From NCBI RefSeq assembly GCF_008831285.2, contig NC_045142.1, positions 24,441,876 through 24,505,875 on the forward strand: DNA of 64,000 nucleotides. Direction: 5' to 3'. Below, piece by piece: positions 27,983 through 40,900 of this stretch. Source of the stretch: Nymphaea colorata. Its lineage: Eukaryota > Streptophyta > Magnoliopsida > Nymphaeales > Nymphaeaceae. How positions within the stretch are numbered: position 1 is the first letter of the stretch; the number at the start of each line of letters is the position of its first letter. The notes below the pieces were generated by a model. It did no database searches and was not told the origin of the DNA. It was given only the letters and a program-made list of their open reading frames with translations. A program made the translations under genes and the position numbers.

Positions 27983-29274
27983 ACCCAGGTTTCGATCCAC
28001 ACTTGATTTGATTGTGTAAATAGGAGGAACACCTTCTTTTTTGTTGGTTCATAAATGTGGTGTTCACCAGTTGTTGGTGAAATTATTGAAGCTACAAGTT
28101 GTGAAATTTTAGTGAACATGACCAGCCAATGCACCTAAATTAAAATTTATTGATTTTTTTTTTTAAAGTTGAGATACTGGATTTTTATTAGAACAAGTGG
28201 GGATTGCATATCATGATGATCCACCAGCTTCAAGTGGGGGTATGGGAGGATGGAAAGAGATGAATTTCCAATTAATCTTGGTATTTTTTGTTGACTTTTA
28301 CATCATTATCTTCACTGAGTTCCATACTTGGATATGTCCAATATGCTTGCTTCTCTTTGAATCAAGAATATCATCAAATTTGGATTTGTAATGCAATTGT
28401 GGGATGCAAGCCTTCTACAGTACATTCACTCATTCCTTTTTCTTGTTTTCAGTTTATGTTTTTTGTTTCTTTCATATTGAAAAGAAAAAATGTTGCAATT
28501 GCTCTTTTACACTTGTGCAAGATAGTACCATGAGAAGCCAAGTACCTCACAATTTTTCTATTGTTCTTCAATTTTTTAAACAATGGACAAGTTTTCTAAG
28601 TAGATCTGTGCACTTTGTAACATTTTTTTTATTACCTTAAATATTATTTAATATTTTACTCAGTTGCATTAATATTTTACTCAGTTTAAGTTATGGATGG
28701 TTGAACTTACCTTCTTCAAAATGGAGTCTTCCTCCAATAACAACTGCAAGAGGAAGATAAGCGACCTCTCCAGCACAGGAAGCCATCCTAGGTGATCAAC
28801 GTTTTGCGCAATTTTGGTTCCATAGAATAGGCAAAATTTCAGTCACTACTGTTCCATGTTTTTGCCATCAATACCAAAATCTAGAGAAATGTTGGATCTT
28901 CCAAAATTATTGTCAAATTCAGTAGGGGAAGCTCTCTCTCTTTTCCGCATATGTGGTAAAATTTCAATAGTGAATGATCTTTTGATGAAGCCAGAGGTTT
29001 GGTACTTGTCAAGGGGTTGCACTTGTTTAATTATAGCTTCAAAAGCCATCAAGGAGACTCTCAAAGTCCATTTTCTGGCCATACGTAGGTTACTTGTTTT
29101 GCATTTTTGAGGTGAAACTTGGAGAAGCCACATTAGATTATCTCCAAGATTTTGAGTTTGTTGTACGTATTTTACTGTAAAATGTGAACTGTGTTTTTTT
29201 TCCCCAGGCTTCCAGGCCTAATCGCTGGTGGGTGTTCTCATATGAAGTTGTTTCTGAAACATCTGTCAACCTGT

Positions 29275-29318
<44 letters not shown>

Positions 29319-30146
29319 GCTAAGCTCTGCGCCTGCCATGGCCTACGAAGCTCTTGTATGTTATCTTTTCATGTCTCTCTCACTCATTTGTTGTCTTCAA
29401 TGTGCTAGTCCTCAAGTTGTATGATGAAATTTTTGTGTCTATGTACACTTTGTATTTTTAATCTTCAACAGTGCTTTTTTGTACTTCACTCACAATGGAG
29501 TACGTTAAGCCTGTTATTAGCTTTCACAAGTGTATTCTCAGGCAATTTAATTCCTTTATCTTCCTTTTTTTCATGTTATTCCTTGAGGCATCCAAGGAGA
29601 AGCAGAATTATTTAATTGATTTTTTTCTTGTAGTTGTGAACATATATGTATGTAATCAGCATGTGATCATCGATTGTTTTCCAATCCAGTTATGATATTT
29701 GTATTTCTGTATGCATTCATTCACATGAGTTCTTCTAGAATGCCAAGGGATTGGTTAAACTGGTTAAACGAGTCTTGATCTGTGCCATAAGTGGATGAAA
29801 AAGCTGGTTGTGGTGGACATGATTTTCAAATATTGTTACCAAACGCTGAATATGTAGATGACATCTACTATGTTAGTAAGTTAGCAGTATGTTTTTTTTG
29901 CTTTATGTAATCTCTTATTTTTTATTTTCTTGTCTTTGTAATCTTTTATTTTTTTATTTTCTGCTTTCCGAGCTAAATATCTTAGCTGTAGAGAGTCGAG
30001 GACTCTGCAATGGCTATGTTTCAAGCTGTTGGAGATCCCAACAGGGCCTTTATCTTTACCTGCTTTGGTTTCTTGCAAAATTTGAAGCCGCATGGTCTAT
30101 AGACTTATGTCGTGGTGGTGGTGGTAGACTGAAGAAGTGTCGTTTC
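27983..30146 (+). repeat. Duplicated unit, copy D
   Basis: The first part repeats 20754-21640 of copy B. The rest (from about 28880) is absent from B but matches copy F in inverse orientation (50.29-50.38 and 52.31-53.9 kb). Together B and D therefore represent one F-length unit that was split and partly re-duplicated on the left. Exon-like pieces include GIAYHDDPPASSGGMGGW (about 28204), NDLLMKPEVWYLSRGCTC (about 28970), ASRPNRWWVFSYEVVSET (about 29208) and EDSAMAMFQAVGDPNRAF (about 30000). The last is uninterrupted here but is split by an insertion in F. A CT/TG microsatellite lies at 29278-29318. Confidence 0.8.
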
Positions 30147-30479
30147 TTATGTTAGTGGATGTAACAGAATAAAAGAGGATGGCGAATAGGCTGTCTTTCA
30201 GGATCTTAAATCCATGTGCAATTTGGCATATTTAGCTGATGGGACGGAGGGGTTTAACTTCTTTTCTTTTGTTGTCTGGACTATGATGAATGACACCAAC
30301 CTCCATCATTACCTTTTCTCGTTTTGTTTCTGTTCGCATTTTAGAGCATCTTACCATGCTTAGTTTGAGTCAGGTTCATGTAGTGCGTAAGTTGACTAGA
30401 GTACTTATTGTGTATAGCCTAGCACATGGGTTAAGAGTACAATATTGACCTACTAGCAACTATAAATGTGACTATAATA
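30147..30479. other. Spacer without recognised features
   Basis: This is AT-rich sequence between copy D and a copia scrap. No gene, RNA or repeat match was found. Confidence 0.4.
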
Positions 30480-31290
30480 GTCACTAAAGAAGAATATGAT
30501 AGAAAAAGGCACTAAGGCCACTTGAAAATATATCAATCTTATTGAATGAATGCCAAATGGCTGTGTAAAACAACATACATTGTACAAGAGGCAGCCCAAG
30601 AATTTATACAAGCAATAAGATTAAAGGAGAGAAGGAAGAGAGGGCTGTTCCAGCCGTTGGAGGTTGTAACGGCTCATAAAGGAGCCGTTGGAACTCCCAA
30701 CGGCTAGAACAAAGGGGAAACAAAAAAGAAAAAGAAAAGGAAAAATAAAAGAAACAATAAAATACATAAAAAGAAAAAAAATGTAAAAAATATAAAACCT
30801 AACCTAGCTATGACAAGATATCTGATATCTTATTTCCTAACAACAACTCTGCTAGGACCTCACACATCAACATGAATAAGATCAAATAGTTCATAACTGG
30901 ACGGAATAAGACTCGATGAATAACTGCTACGGGTGTGTTTGCCAAGTTGACAGCTTCACACTGGAACGACTCTGGTACTGAAAGATGAAGAAGAAGGTGA
31001 CAGAGCTTGGAGACAGATGGATTGACCAAGTCTGAGATGCCACTGGAAGGAGGAGGATAGTGAGGTGATCGATGATGTTGCAATACCCACTGAATTCGAC
31101 AGGAAGTAGATGCCCCCTTTTTTCATAGTCTCTACCAATCGTCTTCCCAGTTTGCAAGTCTTGAAATGAACATAAACCATAGTCAAATATATCAAATATA
31201 ACACGACAACGTAAGTCATGAATCAATTGTCCAATCGAGATTTGTTGGAAACTTAGGAGCATACAATACATTAGGAATAGTCATAAGAAA
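30480..31290 (-). mobile_element. Ty1/copia fragment with probable LTR piece
   Basis: Read on the minus strand, 31290-30850 contains FQDLQTGKTIGRDYEKRG, FQWHLRLGQS and a degenerate CEAVNLANTP..FRPVMNYLILF stretch. These correspond to the GAG-pre-integrase region found in the complete copia element nearby (34.8-35.1 kb). It is broken by frameshifts. The DNA beyond it (30842-30480), beginning TGTTAGGAAATAAG on the minus strand, looks like an LTR. The rest of the element is missing. Confidence 0.6.
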
Positions 31291-32497
31291 TCTTGATATC
31301 TCCATAACCCATAATAGGTGACCATCTACTATCTGCAAGTCTCCCATGACATGTTATGACATGTTTGAGTTAATGAGTGTAGCATAGTAAACAGAGTTAT
31401 GACATGTTTGAGTTAGGTATCCCAAATGTATGCAGGTTTTTGTAGATACTCTTTTTGTTCTGATAAAAGCCACTGACTGCGTTAATTGGGGTTTCTGTAA
31501 TCTTCATTGAGGGCCTTCATGTATGGTGCTTATCCCTCCTTTTCTTGCTTCGGGAGCACCTGTAAATCCAACCCAATCGCATGCAACATGCATGTAGATC
31601 TGTCCTTGTATCAAATGGAAAGAGGGATGGTTTTACCTCTCTGAATGTTGCACTCTAGAGTAAACAAACCATATATATTTTTAAGAGCTGTGTAATATTT
31701 GAGAGCTGTGACACCAATGGCAGGTTTTGTTTCAAAAGCTTTGCATGGAAATCAGACTATAGAAGAAAGAACTTGTTATGGTTAGAGGAGAAACCACTAT
31801 TGGTTTTAATTTCTATGATAAACTCATTTTTTGTCAAATCACGAGTTGAATGTAGAACTCATTTTGTTACGCTATCTCTGAGCACCAACCTCACTAATAA
31901 TTTCTTCTTCTGAACAAATACAACAATGTTACTAAGTTAACCTTTCTAGTATTATGAAAATATGAAGTTCATGCATTCTATGTTCCGAAAAGTTTCACAA
32001 GTTCAGTAAAATGAGATGTTTCACTTCTTGATGTCGAGGACAGTAAATACTATCGATTTATGAAATTTTTTAACTGAGTAAATATATGGTTACATAAATT
32101 CTCAGTAAACCATCCAAATGATAGAGAAAATGCCTGACCACTTGGGTAAGAGAAAAACCAGGTTCAAATTAATTTATTGAAGTATTTTTGTTACAATCTA
32201 ATCTTATAAATATGATCTTAAAATTGATTTAGGAGAAACATATATTAAGTTCGTCATTCTTATTTTAATAATATTTTTTTAATAATAAAAAAATGATGTC
32301 TCATATAACATCAGAATTTTGAAATGTTGACTGTAGGAAGATCAATTGTTTTACAAAAATAATTTGAAACTAAAACATGATTTATATTAAATTATTATTT
32401 ATAAACACATCAGGAGGTTCACATTTTATTTAAAACATTTTTTAAGATAAATTTACGAGGTTTGTTTTTTTTTCCTTAAGTGTTTTGGTACTACTTC
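31291..32497. other. AT-rich spacer without recognised features
   Basis: No coding frame with a domain, RNA gene or repeat match was seen in this stretch. Confidence 0.4.
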
Positions 32498-32711
<214 letters not shown>

Positions 32712-32804
32712 ACACACACAGAGCATCATGGGGGGAAAATGAAAATAATTGATCCAAGGTAGAGTTGACATATCAACCAATTTAGGTGGTGGTGCCATCT
32801 TGGC

Positions 32805-33023
32805 TGTTGAATAACATTTATAATAGGTGGTCTTTTGAATATTTAAAAGTTGTATTAATAGCTTTTATTAATAGTTGTTTCAGTCTTGGACTGATTTTGT
32901 AATTTCTTTCTTTTACCCTAATTCTCATTTAACGTGAGAAGGGTGCAGCCTAATGGAATAGTCTGTGCAGTTTTCTCTCTCTCTCTCTCTCTCTCTCAAC
33001 TTCTTCTCCTCTCTCTTGCAACA
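32805..33023 (+). repeat. 5' LTR of the copia element
   Basis: It runs from TGTTGAATAACATTTATAAT to CTCTCTCTTGCAACA and is repeated at 37651-37865. A CT microsatellite lies near its 3' end. Confidence 0.95.
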
Positions 33024-33038
33024 TGGTATCAGAACGGG
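33024..33038 (+). promoter_or_regulatory. Primer binding site (tRNA-iMet)
   Basis: TGGTATCAGAAC directly follows the 5' LTR. It matches the usual plant copia primer site complementary to initiator-Met tRNA, with one deviation from the common TGGTATCAGAGC. Confidence 0.9.
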
Positions 33039-33477
33039 CGACGTGACCACCGGCGACTGTCTAACTTCCAGCGACCTTCTTCGCCGATCTCTCTTCCTTC
33101 TCTTCTCCTCTCCCTCTCTTCCTTCATCTGGTCTGGTCGGCAACATCAGCAAAGAGTGTGGAAAGGAGTCTGTCCACGCATAAGAAATATGCGTGAATAG
33201 ACTCCAACCGTGGATATAAAAAAAAAATGGCACAGTTGTGTGGGATTCTGCATCCTGCATCGTTTAATATCTTTTGGATGGACATAAGATGGTGGATCAC
33301 CCAAATGAAGGACTGCTGGTTGAGGAGTCGTGGATGCTGAAGCAGAAGTCTTGGTCAGTGGTGGACAGCAATCTGCTGTGTGGGAAGACGTGCTGCGCAT
33401 CTACACGTAAGATTTTTTATTGGTAGTCGTGGTGTGGCCGCATGGTCCAATTTTAAACTCTTGTGGGCTGACTTACA

Positions 33478-34610
33478 ATGGCTGAAAATCTCAAACTTGA
33501 TTCCTCTCATGAGTTTAAAATTAGAGGTAATCCATTCTCATTTGGTTCTACAGTTAAGTTGGATGGTCTTAATTATGAAATCTGGTCGAGGACATTCATG
33601 ATGTTAGTCACTGGACATCGAAAAAAATATTTACTTGAGGAAGATGAACCAGTTATCAAAACTGGAAAGTATGCTTCGTGGGAAGAGGATAACAACATGG
33701 TTATGTCTTGCATCATGAATAGTGTGGACTCTTCTATTTCTCCTACCATTGCTTATTACACTACTGCTAAGGAGATGTGGGATTTTTTATGTGAGACTTA
33801 TTCACATGATAATAATATGAGCAAAGTATTCCACGTAGAAGAAGAACTATACAAACTACAACAGGGTGATATGAGTTTGCCCCAATATTTTGCAGCAGTC
33901 AAGGCCACTTTTGAGCGACTAAAATCCCTTCGTCCCCCATGTAAGTTGTGCTATAAGACTCATTATGAGCAAAGTATGGTTTCCAAGTTTTGGGCAGTCT
34001 TTCTCCAGAATATTCAGTGGCAAAGGCACAAATGCTCACTGGGAGTGATATCCCTGGTTTGGCAGAGGCATATAACATATAACAGGCTAAGTCGTCTGAC
34101 GGTTACTCTATCAGTAACACACCCACATCAGCATTGGCTGCATCTAATGGGTGTGGGTCAAGTTCTTCCTTTGTCCCTAGAGGAAGAGGCACAGGTAGGG
34201 AGTTTGGAGGACGTGGCAGGTTTCAGTGTACCCATTGTGGGAAAATGGGTCATCTTGCGGACAGGTGCTGGGATATCTATGGTCGACCATCTGGAGGCTC
34301 TCAAGGAAGAGGGTCTAAGACTCCCACAGGCAGAGGTACTTCATCATCAGTTCCTAAGGGAATGGCTCAGGAGGCAGCCATTAGAGAGAATCCAAATACA
34401 TCTGAGTCTTTCTCTCTTAGCCTGAATAAGGTAGAGTATGAGCATATATTATCTCAAAGAGCTGCTTCATCTTCCTCATCAGGCTCTGCTTCGTCTAGAG
34501 TTATTGGTTCTGCTCTCTCCACAATTTCACACGACCCAGGTACAGTTTGGATGATTGATTTTGTGCGTCGAGGCATTTTTGTAGCCGGCCGCATTTGTTC
34601 TCTTCCTTAA
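33478..34610 (+). pseudogene. copia gag and protease region, frameshifted
   Basis: The frame starting at 33478 (MAENLKLDSSHEFKIRGNPF) encodes a gag capsid region with LDGLNYEIWSRTFMMLVTGH and AKEMWDFLCETYSH. After about 33960 the gag frame is lost by indels. A CX2CX4HX4C zinc knuckle (CTHCGKMGHLADRC) lies in another frame at 34227-34268. At the protease position WMID is followed by an out-of-frame FVRRGIF, so the catalytic D(S/T)GA motif is not intact. Several stops follow. Confidence 0.85.
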
Positions 34611-34837
34611 CCAAGTTTGATCGACCACGGTTTGTTAAATTAGCCGATGGCAGGTTCTCTCCCATTATGGGAAGTGGTGATGTTAAAATCTCCCCTTTAT
34701 TATGTTTATCAAATGTTTTATACACTCTAGAGTTTTCGACAAACCTGTTGTCAGTGCAACACCTAACATTTGGTTTGCCATGTAAAGTCATGTTTGACCC
34801 TAATTCTTGTGTATTTTAGGACTTACAAAATGGGAAG

Positions 34838-35875
34838 ATGATTGGTGGAGGGCATGAACAAGGGGGAGCCTACCTTTTGTCGACATCTGTGGATTCTGCA
34901 GCTACTTCTGTGTCTCAAAAATCCACTCCATATCAATGGCACTTGCGGTTGGGTCATCCTTCTCCATCGAAGTCGCGTCATGTTATTCCTAATATGTCTA
35001 TGTCTGAGAACTTTGAGTATGAAGTTTGTCAACTTGGCAAACACACTCGAAGTAGTTTTCCTTCAAGTTTAAGTCCATCCAGTCATAGTCTCTTTGATCT
35101 TCTTCATGTTGATGTATGAGGGCCCAGTCGGGTTGCTAGTAGATCTGAGTTTCGTTATTACTTTATCATTGTTGATGATTATTCTAGAGTCAGTTGGGTG
35201 TTTTTGTTGAAAGAGAGGTCTGATGTCATATGTATTCTCAAAAATTTTATTCTAGAAATAAAGACTCAATTTTCTTCTACTGTCAAATGCATTTGCACTG
35301 ATAATGCTTTAGAGTTCAAAGCCTCCAACTTAATGCAATTTTACAGCAGTCATGGTATTCGACCACAGGTTACATGTCCTCAGAAATCCCAACAAAATGG
35401 GGTTGTTGAGAGGAAACATCGCCAGCTTCTTGACATGGCTCGTACTCTTATGTTGCACTCTCATCTCCCTACGGGTTTTTGGGGAGATGCCATACTTGCT
35501 GCTTGTTACCTGATCAACTGCTTACCATCATCAGCTATTCAAGATGAAATTTCCATCCAAAGAATGTTTCCCAATCGACCTTTATTTCACCTTCCTCCAA
35601 AGGTGTTTGGTTGTACCTGTTTTGTTCATGTTCTTGGCCCACACAGGGATAAACTTGCAGCTCAGTCCATCAAGTGTGTTTTCATTGGCTATCCCTCCCA
35701 TAAAAAAGGCTACAACTATTTTGATCCCTTAACTCATAAGGAGTTTATCAGTGCGGATGTTACCTTCTTTGAGTCTCAACCTTACTACATCTCCTCTTGT
35801 CCTCCACAACAGGTCTCCCTTTGTTCCTCTTCCCATTCCTCCCATTCCACTGGAGTCGATTCCTTCTCACTTTGA
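34838..35875 (+). pseudogene. copia GAG-pre-integrase and integrase region
   Basis: WHLRLGHPSPSKSRHVIPNM and CQLGKHTRSSFPS mark the pre-integrase zinc region. The integrase core shows VDDYSRVSW (first Asp), CTDNALEF (second Asp) and QQNGVVERKH (Glu), so the DDE residues are still visible. A TGA at 35117-35119 interrupts the frame where copia proteins usually have Trp. The long frame 35198-35875 ends in a normal post-integrase region (FIGYPSHKKGYNYFDP). Confidence 0.9.
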
Positions 35876-36131
35876 GTCTGTTTCTCCCTCCAATAGTCGC
35901 TTTACGGATCCTCCACAAACTTATATCCGTCGACATAAGGCTCCCACTATTCCTCCACCAATGTCTCCTTAGGAGGTAAGCTCTCATGAAAGTCTAGATT
36001 ATGACACTCATGGCTATGATGGGGCCGATGACCTTTCCATAGCTCTTCGCAAAGGCAAACGATAGTGTACTCTTCATCCTATATCTCATGTTGTTTCTAC
36101 TGATAATGTTGGTGGTAACCTGCAGAAGTTT

Positions 36132-36912
36132 GTGTCAGCCTTATCAATGTGCTCTATTCCTTCTAGTCATCAACAGGCATTACTTGACCCAAAGTGGCGG
36201 CAAGCTATGCAGGATGAGATGGAGACTCTACCGCAACGAGGGACGTGTGACTTGGTTGATCCTTCGTCTGCTTGTGATGTCGTTGGCTCCAAATGGGTTT
36301 TCACCATAAAGTATTTATCCAATGGCTCAGTGGAACACTACAAAGCTCGTCTTGTGGCAAAAGGGTATACGCAAACGTATGGTGTTGATTTCTTTGAGAC
36401 TTTCTCGCCTGTAGCTCAGATGGGGACCATACGTCTTCTTGTGTCAGTCGCAGTGCATTATGATTGGCCCTTATATCAGTTGAATATCAAAAATGCTTTC
36501 TTATGGGGATCTTGATGAGACTGTTTACATGCAGCAACCCCCTGGTTTTGAACTTCAGGGGGAGTGTGGTAAGGTGTGCAGGTTGAAGAAAGCTATCTAT
36601 GGATTGAAACAAAGTCCTCCTGCTTGGCTTTACGAGGTCTCAGCTGGACCATTCGTAGTTCATCAAGAAAGGACCTAGAGGTACAGTTGTGCTAGTGGCG
36701 TATGTTGATGATATTGTTTTGACAGGTGAATGTGAGCAGGAGGTAGCTCTAACAAATAAGTTTTTGCAAAAACACTTTGTTACCAAAGATCTTGGTCATC
36801 TACGGTATTTTCTTGGCATCGAAGTTGCTCGTAGCAAAGAAGGAGTTGTGTTGTCAAAAAGGAAGTATGTTTTTGATTTTTTACAAGACACAGGGATGCT
36901 ATGAGCTAAACC
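36132..36912 (+). pseudogene. copia reverse transcriptase region, broken
   Basis: SKWVFTIKYLSNGSVEHYKA, RLVAKGYTQTYGVDFFETFS, CRLKKAIYGLKQSPPAW and the catalytic YVDD box (36701-36712) identify the reverse transcriptase. The first catalytic block reads LNIKNAFL, with Asn where the family has Asp. A frameshift separates the two palm segments near 36500-36520. It is non-functional. Confidence 0.9.
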
Positions 36913-37044
36913 AACAACTCTTCCTATGAATCCACGGGCACATCTATATGAGGATGACTCAAAAGAGGTAGCTTCATAAGCCTACAGATCGTTGATTGGT
37001 AAGCTTCTTTATGTGATGGTGACTCGACCAGATATTAGCTTTGC

Positions 37045-37536
37045 GTGGAAAAATTAAGCCAATTCATGGAAAAACCAAAACAATCACATTGGGATGCAGC
37101 TATGTTGATTGACAAATATTTGAAGTCCTCCCCTGACAAAGGTCTTTTCTTCAAAAAAGGTACATCTCTTGATGTTGAAGCTTACAGTGATGCAAATTAT
37201 GCAAGCTCAATTGATGACAGGAAGTCTACCACAGGGTTTTGTGTGTTTGTGGGAGAAAATCTCATTTCCTGGAGAAGTAAGTAAAAAAGTGTTGTTTCTA
37301 GGTCTAGTGCGGAGTCAGAATATCGTGCGATCACTCAAACTGCTGCCGAAATGACTTGGTCTAGATCCCTACTTGAGAGTCTTGGTATTCCAACTTCTTT
37401 ACCTATGAAAATGTTTTGTGATAATAGAGCTGCCACCTACATTGCCAATAATCCTGTATTTCATGAGAGGACAAAGCACATTGAAGTAGATTGTCATTAT
37501 ATTCGCAATATGGTTCAAGGAGGAATCTACATGTAG
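37045..37536 (+). pseudogene. copia RNase H region, broken
   Basis: AYSDANYASSIDDRKSTTGF, RSSAESEYRAITQTAAEMTW, FCDNRAATYIANNPVFHERT and KHIEVDCHYIRNMVQ are typical of copia RNase H. A stop follows WRSK at about 37285 and another follows GGIYM at 37534-37536. Confidence 0.9.
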
Positions 37537-37639
37537 CCTCAGAGGATCAAACAACTGATATCTTTACTAAAGTCTTGCGTATCGCAGAGTTCTCTAGATG
37601 TTGTGACAAGCTGAGCATGATTAATATCTACGCTCCAAC

Positions 37640-37650
37640 TTGAGGGGGAG
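37640..37650 (+). promoter_or_regulatory. Polypurine tract of the copia element
   Basis: TTGAGGGGGAG lies directly against the start of the 3' LTR at 37651. Its position and composition are those of the plus-strand priming site. Confidence 0.9.
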
Positions 37651-37865
37651 TGTTGAAGAACATTTATAATAGGTGGTCTTTTGAATATTTAAAAGTTGTA
37701 TTAACAACTTTTATTAATAGTTGTTTCAGTCTTGGACTGATTTTGTAATTTCTTTCTTTTACCCTAATTCTCATTTAACGTGAGAAGGGTGCAGCCTAAT
37801 GGAATAGTTCGTGCAGTTTTCTCTCTCTCTCTCTCTCTCGACTTCTTCCCCTCTCTCTTGCAACA
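37651..37865 (+). repeat. 3' LTR of the copia element
   Basis: It runs from TGTTGAAGAACATTTATAAT to CTCTCTTGCAACA and is followed by TCGGC, the near-match of the TTGGC before the 5' LTR. Confidence 0.95.
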
Positions 37866-37974
37866 TCGGCAATGGCTCGCATAAATCATGCCTGTGACAA
37901 TCTTCTCCTCCCATAAGAGCCTCCATCAATTTTCCCATCATCTGGTTCCGCTGTAGCAACTGATTTCAGTTTTG

Positions 37975-40900
37975 TCTTTGCAGTATATGTTTCGTTTGTT
38001 GTGTCTGTTTTTGAGGTACACTGCCTTGATGTCATCTAATCTAGTGTGTTTCTAGTTATGGGTTTATATGCTACTTGTGTGACTGTGTCTGAACCCTTTC
38101 TTTATCAAATGCATCTGATAACTTAGAAGAAGAAAGAGGCACTATTGTGTCTCTTCTGTTCAACAGACACACAATTGCTGACTTCAATAGTACCTAAACC
38201 CAATAAGTTACATATTTTTTTGGTTTCACATGCCACCTGTTTTTGAACCCTTTTATTGACAAAAGCTGGACAAGAAGAGACAAAAAGGTAACGGGCACAT
38301 TTATCCAATGTTTGCTGTTTTCTTAAAAATTCTAACTGTAAATTTTGATGCAAAATTTGATGTGTTACTTCTTATGTATCTCTAAAATTCTCCATCAGAA
38401 CAAAGGCCTTTGGTTGCTACTCTCCTCTTGCATCTTGTTGTTCCGATAAGTAGTTTCCTTTTATGAACTAACATATTATTTTTTGAGAAATATGACTGTC
38501 ATCCTCTTGTTTAAGCTCAGGTTCTGAAACATATCAGACCCATTATGGTGTAGGCACTGAAAAGCTTATAGAAAATAACCAGTTGTCCAAGTGCTCAAGT
38601 GCAACGAACCCCTCCCTTTGAGAGAAAATAGTTTCTACTTCCAAGAGATGTTTCAATTGATCTCAAGATCTTTAAAAAAAAAGTTCTCAGTTTTGCTTAA
38701 AAAAATTTTAGAAGTGCCTTTTTCACACAATGATATGTCTTCGTTTTATTCGTAGTGCCTTCTCAACTAAAAGGAGAAAATTTCAAGTTTTTGTTGTTGA
38801 TCAATAGAAGAGGTAAACTCGAAAAATTCTTAGTATGAAAAATGAGGAAAAATCCTATGAAGCTGAGTTAGTCAATACTAGGAAATGTTTTTGATTTTGG
38901 GGATTAATCATCTACAAGGATTTAGCAAGAAAATACTTAGAGAGAAGCCAAAATGCCTTGTAAAATCTTTATAGGTTGCAAAATGAGAGTTGAGAGATGG
39001 GCTCGAGACTTGTGTAGTTGTTCCTCTGGGTCGGTAATCAAGAGTACCGGGGTAGGCATATAGGTGATTTATGTCTATTCCACGAAGATAACGACTTATG
39101 AACTTTTGGCTCGTCGAAAGCCCGTAAGGTGAAGCGGGTTGGATACGTGACAAAACTATACATAACCACCAAAGCGGTGGGGTCTCGTAGTAGCCTTTGG
39201 GGTGGTGAGGTATTCCCTCAAAGGTGAAGGTCGGCCTGAAAAGCAAAATCAAAAGGCAAAAAGCCAAATACAAAAAAAGAAAAAAGAAAGCAAGAAAAAT
39301 AAAGAAAAAAACAAAAGATACATGTCAAGAGATGAAAGGCATGCAGGCTGAACTTGCAGAAATTTAATGCGACATTCTTTCGTAGATGTGCGATTCTGAA
39401 ATCAAATTCTAATCCTCCTTTTGATTTCCTAAGACGCTGAGGATGATACCTTTATGTTCATATTTTGAAAATTGAGAGAGATCCCTTCTAGAAATTCAAC
39501 AACATTGATGTGAAATGAATCCTGATGCTTGTACGGTACTATGGGTAAACGAAGGCCTTATTATTTGCACAACACGGCCACTCAGTTAAATTGATGATTT
39601 TTTGTTATTTTAAAGTAAAATCTTGACATCTCTTGTTATGTTTCTTGGCTTTCTTGGTGTTTGAGTAACCACCCAATCTTGTTACCAAGCCACTAGTTGT
39701 TAACGGAATAGACAAAACTTCTTAATGCTAGTATACCCAAGTTGAGTGTGCTGAATTCCTATCATCTCCTTTGTCTTAAGAGAGGCATGCCATTCAGGAA
39801 AGAGGATTAGACTCGAACCATAATTCAGTCTTAACTTTGAGTCTTTTCAAAGACATCCCAGACTTAGGGTTGAGTCTGTCATGGATGGCTTATTATCCCT
39901 TTTCAGGGATTGATTTTTCATTGGGACAATTGTAGATGTTTGTAGAACAGTACATAGGAAAGTGTTGTCTTTTGGTTGTAAAAAATTGCAAAACAACTGA
40001 GCACTCGAGAACTAATGGATCACGTTCTAAATTTCATAGAGAGGAGACATGGAAGTTCAATCTTATTTTAGTTAAATAGCTGTCTGATTATGCTATGTGT
40101 GCTTTTATTCTCTAGCATTATATGCAAAGAAATCTATGTCATATGGGACTTAAATTTTTTTGGATGGGACAAAATATTGGAACTAGAAAATATCATAATT
40201 GGGGATTGGAAACTGCAAGTGAGCTGATATATATCTTTCTTTCCTTGAGCTGCTATTAAATACAATCTCTATTTACTTGTTTAATTTGGGCATGTCACAT
40301 TGCTGAACTGAGGGTCGTGTGCTGTTTATTGCCACTCATTGTTTATCATCCATTCCCGGAAAGGTTTGCTGTATATCAAACGGTTATTCTCATTATACAG
40401 ATGAAAAATAACTTCTACAGACTCCTGTTGTTCAATTGGGAAACAACAAACAAAATTAGGTATGTTGTTCTGTGGTATGTTTGTGAAATTAGGTATGTTT
40501 GTGGTTCTGTGGCAGCATTACAATGTCTACAGCTTTACTCAATTTACTGTTTAAATGTAGTGTTGCTACTAATACAACATTGAGAGTGGTTAATGAAAAG
40601 ACATGAAGGTGAGTAAGAACAAAAATGAAGATGAAGGCAAGAGAATATTGCAGCATCTGTGACTACTAACCCTCTCCTACTGTAGAATTTTTAGTATTAC
40701 TTGTTTTTGTACCTGGTGTTGTTGGGTGATTACGTCCATTTTAGTAATTTTTTAAGCGGCAGGTCCCTTTACAGTAGATATTGGTGTGACTGTGACTGGA
40801 CTTACTCCAGAGATGAACAAATTTCATTTTGTAATGGAATCTTTTTTGGCTTTGTCTGTTCTATTAGAAGAAGCCTTGTACGAACTTTTACTGGCAGTGC

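Larger units (their letters stand above)
32805..37865 (+). mobile_element. Ty1/copia LTR retrotransposon, full-length but defective
   Basis: The element is 5061 bp with two LTRs of 219 and 215 bp (TGTTG...CAACA), a tRNA-iMet primer site, a gag-pol region in copia order (gag, protease, integrase, reverse transcriptase, RNase H) and a polypurine tract. The flanking 5-mers are TTGGC and TCGGC, a target duplication with one mismatch. The LTRs differ by about seven substitutions and a 4-bp CT-length change by eye. The coding region is broken by several frameshifts and stops, so it cannot move by itself. It inserted about 110 bp upstream of copy E. The gag sequence suggests an Ale-like lineage, tentatively. 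Confidence 0.95.
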
